Shown here: positions 9,137-14,907 of the stretch, in pieces
Numbering within the stretch: position 1 is the stretch's first letter
Layout of the letters: each line of letters starts with the position of its first letter
Assembly (NCBI GenBank): GCA_035995165.1
Contig: DASYKU010000160.1
Location: 1-53,070, forward strand
Direction: 5' to 3'
Origin: Mycobacteriales bacterium
Lineage (GTDB): Bacteria; Actinomycetota; Actinomycetes; Mycobacteriales; CADCTP01
DNA length: 53,070 nucleotides
Notes under the pieces: generated by a model
What the model saw: the letters and a program-made list of their open reading frames with translations, nothing else
Database searches by the model: none
Told to the model about the DNA's origin: nothing
Translations under genes and position numbers: made by a program

Positions 9137-9315
9137 GTGCGGCCGTGGCGTCCGCGGGGGGCCGGGCGGATCGCGCCGGTGGGCACCCTGCACGACCCGG
9201 ACGAGGTGACGGTCCGGTTCCTGGCCGGGCCGAAGGACCGGGAGGCGGCCGCGGCCTGCTCGCGACCGCCGTCGACGACGCGCTCACCGTCGCCCGGGGA
9301 GGGCTGGAGGGCTGA
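9137..9315 (+). pseudogene. small ORF with a probable frameshift, unknown
   Basis: The plus strand encodes VGTLHDPDEVTVRFLAGPKD then REAAAA in one frame with excellent GC-rich third positions. After about 9255 the coding signal moves one base to LLATAVDDALTVARGGLEG and a TGA. Joining the two needs a single missing C. This looks like the tail of a once longer gene or a short protein of about 58 residues. I do not recognise the family. It sits between the divergent methyltransferase start and the 3-hydroxybutyrate dehydrogenase. Confidence 0.3.
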
Positions 9316-9352
9316 TCCTCCTACGATGGGCGCGAGCCGGAGGGAGGGCCCG

Positions 9353-10096
9353 ATGAGCGATCTGCACGGGCGGGTGGCGCTGGTCACCGGGGCCGCGTCG
9401 GGAATCGGGCGGGCCTGCGCCGAGCGGCTGGCGGCCGACGGCGCCACCGTCCTGCTGCTGGACCGGGACGAGCAGGTGGTGGACCAGGCGAAGGCGCTCG
9501 GCGGCGACGGGCTGGCCATCGACCTCACCGACACCGAGGCGGTCCAGCGGCTGCAGCTCACTGCCGACATCGTCGTGAACTGCGCCGGGATCCAGCACGT
9601 CGCGCCGATCGAGGACTTCCCGCCGGAGCAGTTCCACCGGATCCTCACGCTGATGGTCGAGGCCCCGTTCCTCATCCTGCGCTCGGTCCTGCCCGGCATG
9701 TACGCCAACGGCTGGGGCCGGGTCGTGCACATCTCCTCGGTGCACGGGATCCGCGCGTCGCCGTACAAGAGCGCGTACGTGGCGGCCAAGCACGCGACCG
9801 AGGGCCTGTCCAAGACCGTCGCGCTGGAGGGCGGCCCGCGCGGCGTCACCTCCAACACGGTCTGCCCCGCGTACGTGCGGACGCCGCTGGTGGAGGGGCA
9901 GATCGCGGACCAGGCCCGGATCAACGGGATCAGCGAGGACGAGGTCGTCGAGAAGATCATGCTGACCGAGCCGGCGATCAAGCGGCTGATCGAGCCGGCC
10001 GAGGTCGGGGCGGCCGTCTCCTATCTCTGCTCCGAGGACGCCTCGTTCGTCAACGGCAGCTCGCTGGTGCTCGACGGCGGCTGGAGCGCCCGGTGA
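9353..10096 (+). CDS. 3-hydroxybutyrate dehydrogenase-like SDR
   Basis: A 247-residue classical short-chain dehydrogenase. TGAASGIG (12-19) binds NAD(H), NCAG is at 76-79, and the catalytic Ser (about 128-129), Tyr142 and Lys146 lie in HISSVHG and YKSAYVAAK. IQHVAPIEDFPPEQF after the NCAG motif and NTVCPAYVRTPLVEGQI are characteristic of D-3-hydroxybutyrate dehydrogenases, which interconvert 3-hydroxybutyrate and acetoacetate in the cytoplasm. A good ribosome site (AGGGAGGG) lies 5 bases before the ATG. The stop overlaps the start of the next gene (GTGA), so the two are translationally coupled. The partner hydrolase might release 3-hydroxybutyrate from an ester, but that is inference. Confidence 0.92.
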   Translation: MSDLHGRVALVTGAASGIGRACAERLAADGATVLLLDRDEQVVDQAKALGGDGLAIDLTDTEAVQRLQLTADIVVNCAGIQHVAPIEDFPPEQFHRILTLMVEAPFLILRSVLPGMYANGWGRVVHISSVHGIRASPYKSAYVAAKHATEGLSKTVALEGGPRGVTSNTVCPAYVRTPLVEGQIADQARINGISEDEVVEKIMLTEPAIKRLIEPAEVGAAVSYLCSEDASFVNGSSLVLDGGWSAR

Positions 10097-11157
10097 CGAC
10101 GCTGATGGCAGGCGTCGAAGCCCGGCGGGTGCCGACGGCGCGGCTGACCCAGAACATCCTCTCGGCCCGGGACGAGGGCGAGCCGGTCCTGTTCGTACAC
10201 GGCAACGTGTCCTCCGCGCTGTTCTGGCAGCCGACGATGCTGGCGCTGCCGGCGGGGTTCCGGCCACTGGCGGTGGACCTGCGCGGGTTCGGCGACACCG
10301 ACCCGGAGCCGGTCGACGCGACCCGGGGCGTCCGGGACTGGGCCGAGGACCTGGCCGCGCTGCTCGACGCGCTGGAGCTGGACCGGGTGCACCTGGTCGG
10401 CTGGAGCCTCGGCGGTGGCGTGGTCATGCAGTTCCTGCTCGACGCGCCGGAGCGGGTCGCCTCGCTCACGCTGGTCGCGCCGGTCTCGCCGTACGGGTTC
10501 GGCGGCACCGCCGGGCTCGACGGCCGGCTGGTCGACCCGGCCGGCGCCGGGACCGGCGGCGGCACCGCGAACGCCGAGTTCGTCGAGCACCTGCGGGCCG
10601 GCGACCGCGGTGAGGACTCCCCGCTCTCCCCTCGCAACGTCCTGCTGGCGCACTACGTGGCCCCGCCGTGCGTGCCCGAGCCGCTGGACGCGTTCGTGGA
10701 GTCGATGCTCTCGACCCGCCTCGGCGACGACTTCTACCCCGGTACGTCGTCCACAGTGGACACCTGGCCCGGCGTCGGTCCGGGCGACCGCGGCGTCCTC
10801 AACACGCTCGCCCCGACCCACCTCCGGCTCGACGGTCTGTCCACTGTGGACCCCAAGCCGCCGGTGCTGTGGATCCGCGGCACCGGCGACGTCATCGTCT
10901 CCGACACCTCCCTGTACGACCTGGCCCACCTGGGCGCGCTCGGGGTGGTGCCGGGCTGGCCCGGCCCGGAGGCGTACCCGGCCCAGCCGATGGTGGGTCA
11001 GACCCGGGCCGTGCTGGCCGCGTACGCGGCGGCGGGCGGGGAGTATCGCGAGGTGGCGTTGGAGGACTCCGGGCACGGGCCGCACCTGGACCAGCCCGCG
11101 GCGTTCCGCGGCGCCCTGCTGACCCACCTCACTCGTCCAGCACCCGCGGCGGGATGA
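10093..11157 (+). CDS. alpha/beta-fold hydrolase
   Basis: A 354-residue serine hydrolase, coupled by a GTGA overlap to the upstream 3-hydroxybutyrate dehydrogenase. The oxyanion motif VLFVHGN (33-39), nucleophile elbow GWSLGG (Ser105) and C-terminal EDSGHGPHLDQP (catalytic His near 332) are intact, and an acid is likely in IRGTGDVIVSD. The cap region (about 145-270) is larger than average, which explains the length. Pairing suggests an ester of 3-hydroxybutyrate or a related oligomer as substrate; this is inferred only from operon context. The last 29 bases overlap the converging SagB-type gene. Confidence 0.88.
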   Translation: MTTLMAGVEARRVPTARLTQNILSARDEGEPVLFVHGNVSSALFWQPTMLALPAGFRPLAVDLRGFGDTDPEPVDATRGVRDWAEDLAALLDALELDRVHLVGWSLGGGVVMQFLLDAPERVASLTLVAPVSPYGFGGTAGLDGRLVDPAGAGTGGGTANAEFVEHLRAGDRGEDSPLSPRNVLLAHYVAPPCVPEPLDAFVESMLSTRLGDDFYPGTSSTVDTWPGVGPGDRGVLNTLAPTHLRLDGLSTVDPKPPVLWIRGTGDVIVSDTSLYDLAHLGALGVVPGWPGPEAYPAQPMVGQTRAVLAAYAAAGGEYREVALEDSGHGPHLDQPAAFRGALLTHLTRPAPAAG

Positions 11158-12604
11158 TCTCGACGGCCGTCGGCGACCCCGGCGCGCCGCCGGCCCGGGC
11201 CGTGTACTCCGGCACGCCGACGCAGGTGAACAGCAGCGGGTCGAGCTGCTCCCCCAGCAGCGCCGGCACCTCCTCGTCCAGGAACGTCATGCCGCAGGCA
11301 CTCGCGCCGAGCGCGTACGCGACCAGGTGCAGCCGGCCCTCGACCAGACCGGCGGCCAGCTGCGCCTCCCGGTACTCGCGGTCGTCCAGGCCGGGCACGT
11401 CGGTCGCCGCCATCACCACGAACGCGGCGTCCCGGGCGGTCCCGCTCTCCAGCGACACCCGGTAGAGCTCGTCCCGCCCCAGCCCCGGGCGGACCGGGGC
11501 GGTGAGGTCGGGCCAGCGGTAGACCCCGGGCGCGAGGCCGTCGACCCCGGTCGCCGCGACGAAGTGCGGCACGGTGATCCCGCGCAGGGCGGCCGCCATC
11601 GCCGTCCGCAGCAGGTCGCCGGACAGGGTGCGGTTGCGAGCCATCCGGTGCTGGGACGTCCGGGCCAGCACGACGTCCTCGACCGGCGCGCTCCTGGTCA
11701 GCGGGACGGCCACCGGGGCGCCGCGGTCCCAGGGGCGGCCGAGCCGGTCGAGGTCGCCCGCGCGCTGGGCCGCCGTCGCGAGCGGGAACTCCCGGGGCGC
11801 GGTGTCGACCTCGCCCGCGGCGGCCGGCCCGGTGGGCTCCAGCGCCGGGTCGCCATTGCCGAGCGCGACGACCGCCACCGGCCACTCGTGCACGCCGTCG
11901 GCGCCGGTGAGCGCGGTCACCGCGGCGTCCGGGAAACGGGTGTGCAGCGCCGCCGGCAGTCCGGCCGAGTCGGCCGCGGCCAGCAGCTGGGACAGCATCG
12001 TGCCGGCGTCCCAGTAGGTGTGCCGGAAGCCGCGCTCGCCGTAGCGCCAGCCGGTCCGCCAGGGCACGCCGGTCACGACCACCGCCGGCACGCCCCCGCG
12101 CGGCGGCGGCCCGACCCGGAGCAGGGCATGCTCGGCCGGGTCGTACCAGTGCACCCCGGCCGGGACCGCGCCGCCGCCGCCCGCGGGGACGGCGACGTAG
12201 AGCTCCAGGGGGAAGCGGCCGCCGGCCGAGCCGGCCGCCCGGAACAGCCAGGTCACGCCCGGCCGCACGACGGTACGGACCACCCCGGCGGACAGGTGCA
12301 GCAGCCGGGACAGCCCGGCCAGGTCCCATGCCGCCGGTGCGACGCCGGCCGCACCGGCCAGCACGGCGACGGCCGGCGCGGTCGTCGGCCGCAGCGAGCG
12401 CGGCAACGGCACCCGCGGCAGATCGGCCGGGTACCGCTTGTGGAACCACGGGAGCCGGGCGACGTCGTTGAGCACCAGGCCGGCCAGGACGCGCGGATCG
12501 TCCACCGGCGGGGGCCAGCCGGACATGTCCTCCAGCCGCACCTGCTGGTAGTAGTCCGTGCCGTACGAGCTCAGCCGGTGTATCGCTTGTGTCGCGCTCT
12601 CCAT
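11129..12604 (-). CDS. SagB/ThcOx-type nitroreductase-fold dehydrogenase, tandem domains
   Basis: A 491-residue protein made of two nitroreductase-like halves. The first (about 1-235) has LPWFHKRYP near the start and RYGERGFRHTYWDAGTMLSQ, the pattern of SagB dehydrogenases. The second (about 275-480) has SQHRMARNRTLSGDLL (the FMN-binding Arg/Ser cluster at the start of a nitroreductase), a GVYRW core and YALGASACGMTFLDE. SagB proteins use FMN to oxidise azolines to azoles in ribosomal peptides, with YcaO partners. No YcaO, leader peptide or E1-like gene is present here, so a role in peptide maturation is not supported. It may be a stand-alone oxidoreductase. The ATG at 12604 is divergent from the ECF gene. 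Confidence 0.8.
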   Translation of the reverse strand: MESATQAIHRLSSYGTDYYQQVRLEDMSGWPPPVDDPRVLAGLVLNDVARLPWFHKRYPADLPRVPLPRSLRPTTAPAVAVLAGAAGVAPAAWDLAGLSRLLHLSAGVVRTVVRPGVTWLFRAAGSAGGRFPLELYVAVPAGGGGAVPAGVHWYDPAEHALLRVGPPPRGGVPAVVVTGVPWRTGWRYGERGFRHTYWDAGTMLSQLLAAADSAGLPAALHTRFPDAAVTALTGADGVHEWPVAVVALGNGDPALEPTGPAAAGEVDTAPREFPLATAAQRAGDLDRLGRPWDRGAPVAVPLTRSAPVEDVVLARTSQHRMARNRTLSGDLLRTAMAAALRGITVPHFVAATGVDGLAPGVYRWPDLTAPVRPGLGRDELYRVSLESGTARDAAFVVMAATDVPGLDDREYREAQLAAGLVEGRLHLVAYALGASACGMTFLDEEVPALLGEQLDPLLFTCVGVPEYTARAGGAPGSPTAVEIIPPRVLDE

Positions 12605-12606
12605 AC

Positions 12607-12639
12607 CCCGATCCTGCCCTGGATCGTGACAAGATCGGG
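12607..12639. promoter_or_regulatory. inverted repeat in the SagB/ECF divergent gap
   Basis: CCCGATC (12607-12613) and GATCGGG (12633-12639) form a perfect 7-base inverted repeat. It occupies nearly all of the 37-bp gap between the start codons of the SagB-like gene and the ECF sigma factor. It could be a shared operator controlling both. No clear -10/-35 pair is visible because the gap is so short. Confidence 0.35.
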
Positions 12640-12641
12640 CC

Positions 12642-13190
12642 GTGTCGGACGTGCCGATCGAGCAGCTGGTCGCCGCGGCCGGGGCCGGTGACCAGGACGC
12701 CTGGCGGGAGCTCGTCCGGCGGTACGCGCGCTCGGTCTGGGCCGTGACCCGGACGATGCGCCTCTCGCCGCAGGACGCCGAGGACGTCAGCCAGGCCAGC
12801 TGGCTGCTGCTGGCGGTCAACCTGACCACCCTCAAGGAACCGGCCGCGGTCGGCGGCTGGCTGGCCACCACCGCCCGCCGGGAGAGCATCCGGCTGCTGC
12901 ACCGGCGCGGCCGCGACCTCCCGGCCGACCCGCTCGCCCCGGTCGCGGACACCGCCGACCCGGCCGCCGAGCAGGGCGAGGACGCGGTGCTGCGGGCCGA
13001 GCAGCAGCGGCTGGTCCGGGCCGCCTTCGCCGAGCTGTCCGAGCATTGCCGGGCGCTGCTCTCGCTGCTCATGCGTGACCCGGCCGCGTCGTACACGGAG
13101 GTCAGCGCGACGCTCGGCATCCCCCGCGGCAGCATCGGCCCGACCCGCGGCCGCTGCCTGGCCCAGCTCCGCAAAGTAATCGAGCGGTAG
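12642..13190 (+). CDS. ECF-type RNA polymerase sigma factor
   Basis: A 182-residue sigma-70 family factor. Region 2 covers about residues 18-85 (WRELVRRYARSVWAVTRTMR, then LSPQDAEDVSQASWLLL and WLATTARRESIRLL). Region 4 covers about 120-178, ending in SYTEVSATLGIPRGSIGPTR and GRCLAQLRKVIE, the promoter -35-binding helix-turn-helix. The start is a GTG. It has no extra C-terminal domain and no anti-sigma gene beside it. A small protein follows after 52 bp, then an S8 protease, a TPR-CHAT protein and a membrane protein. From memory, ECF genes next to CHAT and S8 genes recur in actinobacteria, so it probably controls this protease block. A GGAACC at 13201-13206 might be an ECF -35 element, but I see no convincing -10. 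Confidence 0.92.
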   Translation: MSDVPIEQLVAAAGAGDQDAWRELVRRYARSVWAVTRTMRLSPQDAEDVSQASWLLLAVNLTTLKEPAAVGGWLATTARRESIRLLHRRGRDLPADPLAPVADTADPAAEQGEDAVLRAEQQRLVRAAFAELSEHCRALLSLLMRDPAASYTEVSATLGIPRGSIGPTRGRCLAQLRKVIER

Positions 13191-13242
13191 CCGTATCCGT
13201 GGAACCTCCTCGGCTCTCCTGGGGGAACGAAGGAGAAAATCA

Positions 13243-13680
13243 ATGGACGACGACGAGATACTGACGTTCTTGCGGTCGGCGCTGACCGACGAGGACGAGC
13301 AGCCACCCGAGCGGGTGGTCGAGGCGGCGGTGGCCGCCGGCGACTGGGTCCGGCTGGACGGCGAGCTGGCCGTGCTGGTGGCCGACTCGGCCGACGAACC
13401 GGCCCTGGCCGGGATCCGCGGCGGGACCACCGCCCGGGAGCTGAGCTGGGCGCTGGGCGAGCTGGCCGTGGACTGCGAGCTGCAGGCGGGCGAGCTGCGC
13501 GGTCAGGTCCGCCCGGCCGCCGGGGTGACGCTGTCCGTGCTCACCCCGCGGGGGCCGGCGGCGGACGTGCCGGTGGACCCGGACGGCCGGTTCCTGCTCC
13601 GGCCGCCCGGGCCCACCTTCGCGCTGCGCTGCACCCGCCCCGGCCACCCGCCCGCCCACACCCCCTGGGTCCTCACCTAG
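13243..13680 (+). CDS. small protein with carboxypeptidase-regulatory-like C-terminus
   Basis: A 145-residue acidic protein with a strong ribosome site (AAGGAGAA, 5 bases before the ATG). Residues 1-70 are helical and acidic (MDDDEILTFLRSALTDEDEQ at the start). Residues 75-145 read as a small beta-sandwich with GVTLSVLTPRGPAADVPVDP and GRFLLRPPGPTFALRC, resembling the carboxypeptidase regulatory-like fold. No signal peptide is present. Same strand as the ECF factor and 52 bp after it, so probably in its operon. It could be an anti-sigma-like or adaptor protein of the protease block; that is inference. Confidence 0.8.
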   Translation: MDDDEILTFLRSALTDEDEQPPERVVEAAVAAGDWVRLDGELAVLVADSADEPALAGIRGGTTARELSWALGELAVDCELQAGELRGQVRPAAGVTLSVLTPRGPAADVPVDPDGRFLLRPPGPTFALRCTRPGHPPAHTPWVLT

Positions 13681-13692
13681 CGACCCAGGGGG
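13661..13692. terminator. strong hairpin between converging small protein and S8 protease
   Basis: CCCCCTGGGTC (13661-13671) and GACCCAGGGGG (13682-13692) are perfectly complementary over 11 bases with a 10-base loop. The TAG stop of the small protein lies inside the loop. There is no U tract. The position between two converging genes fits a bidirectional terminator of the high-GC type. Confidence 0.7.
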
Positions 13693-13703
13693 CGGTACGG
13701 CGG

Positions 13704-14861
13704 TCAGGTCACGAGGATCGTCGGCCGGGCCGGCAGCGCCGGCAGCGGCCCGCCGTAGAGGTACTCCTGCGCCGCGCGGACCAGGGCGGTGCCGGGCGGC
13801 GGCGGGTTCAGCGCGGTGAACTGGCCCATGAAGTCGGCCAGCCGGGCGGCCACGAAGGGGGCCGCGAACGAGGTGCCGCTCCAGGTCGCGTAGCCGTTGA
13901 ACGCGGCGGCGACGCCGGCCAGCATGCCCTTGCCGACGACGCCGAGCACGGCCTCGCCCGGGGCCCACACGTCGGCCGAGATCTGGTCGGTGAATGCGGT
14001 CTTGTTGTTGTTGGCGTCCAGCGCGCCGACGCCGATCACCTCGGGCATGTTCGCCGGCCAGGCCGGCAGCGTCGTGGCGCCGGTGCCGATCGTGGTCAGG
14101 TTGCCGGCCGCGGCGACCCAGAGGACGCGCGGGTGGTTGCGGACGACGGTCGCCAGTGCCAGCGGCGCGACGTCGGAGAACGTGCCGCAGGACAGGTTGA
14201 CGATCGAGACGTCCGGGTTCACCTTGAGGAACGCGTCGATCGCGGTCGCGAGCGTGAAGTCGTCGACCCCGCCGGTGGACCCGAAGACCTTGACCGCCTT
14301 GACCTTGGCCGTGCTCGACGCGGCCGAGACCCGGCTGGCCACGAACGATCCGTGCCGCACCAAGGTCGGCTCCGCGCCGGGACCGGGGTTCCCGTCCGGC
14401 ACCGTGCCCGCGGCCTTGAGGTGCGCGCGGGGGTCGTAGGTGACGTAGTCCTCCAGCACGCCGCTGTCGTAGACCGCGATCGTCGCCACCCGGCCGGCCC
14501 GGGCCCGGCCGTAGTCGAGCGCGGCGATCGCCACCGGTCTCGGGCCCGACTCGCCACCGGGGCTGACCCACGGCTGGAGCTGGAAGTTCGGGGTGACCCG
14601 CTCGCCGGTCGGGTCGTTGAGCGCGCGCCGCAGCCGGGCGAGGGCGGCGGCGAAGACCGCGCCGGCGGCCAGCGGCAGGCGCACGACGCTGATCGCACTC
14701 GGGGCCGGGTCCGTCCCCGGGAGCAGGTCGTTCACCAGGCCGGTCGCCCGCAGCGTGCCCAGGTCCACGGAGTGGACGAGGAACTCCCGGGCGTTCGCCA
14801 GTGGCGGGTTCAGGACCGCATTCGGCATCGATGGGTAGGCGAGGGTCTCCTCGGGGAGCAT
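13704..14861 (-). CDS. cytoplasmic S8 (subtilisin-like) serine protease
   Basis: A 385-residue protease with a complete subtilisin catalytic set: Asp132 in IAVYDSG, His170 in VRHGSFVAS, oxyanion Asn254 in VAAAGNLT and Ser331 in SGTSFAAPFVAAR. Residues 1-125 form a non-catalytic N-terminal region ending in TPNFQLQPWVSP. No signal peptide or membrane helix is present, so the protein should stay in the cytoplasm, unlike most S8 enzymes. AGGAGG lies 6 bases before the ATG, supporting the start at 14861. It faces away from the TPR-CHAT gene across a 46-bp gap and converges on the small protein gene. A cytoplasmic subtilisin beside a caspase-like protein suggests a proteolytic cascade, which is inference. 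Confidence 0.93.
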   Translation of the reverse strand: MLPEETLAYPSMPNAVLNPPLANAREFLVHSVDLGTLRATGLVNDLLPGTDPAPSAISVVRLPLAAGAVFAAALARLRRALNDPTGERVTPNFQLQPWVSPGGESGPRPVAIAALDYGRARAGRVATIAVYDSGVLEDYVTYDPRAHLKAAGTVPDGNPGPGAEPTLVRHGSFVASRVSAASSTAKVKAVKVFGSTGGVDDFTLATAIDAFLKVNPDVSIVNLSCGTFSDVAPLALATVVRNHPRVLWVAAAGNLTTIGTGATTLPAWPANMPEVIGVGALDANNNKTAFTDQISADVWAPGEAVLGVVGKGMLAGVAAAFNGYATWSGTSFAAPFVAARLADFMGQFTALNPPPPGTALVRAAQEYLYGGPLPALPARPTILVT

Positions 14862-14907
14862 GGGCGACCTCCTGGTCGTTGCTGCATGGTTTTACTACTC
14901 TCGGGAG
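14862..14907. promoter_or_regulatory. 46-bp divergent promoter region of S8 protease and TPR-CHAT genes
   Basis: Both protease genes must be expressed from this gap or from inside each other. On the plus strand TACTCT (14896-14901) fits a TAnnnT -10 box and lies 6 bases before the GTG at 14908, which would give a leaderless TPR-CHAT transcript; no good -35 is visible. On the minus strand only the AGGAGG of the S8 gene is clear. The AT-rich GGTTTTACTACT stands out in this GC-rich setting. Confidence 0.45.

Noticed and set aside
11129-12604. A ribosomal peptide (RiPP) cluster around the SagB-like gene
   Set aside because: No YcaO, E1-like, leader peptide or RiPP transporter gene is present on either side.
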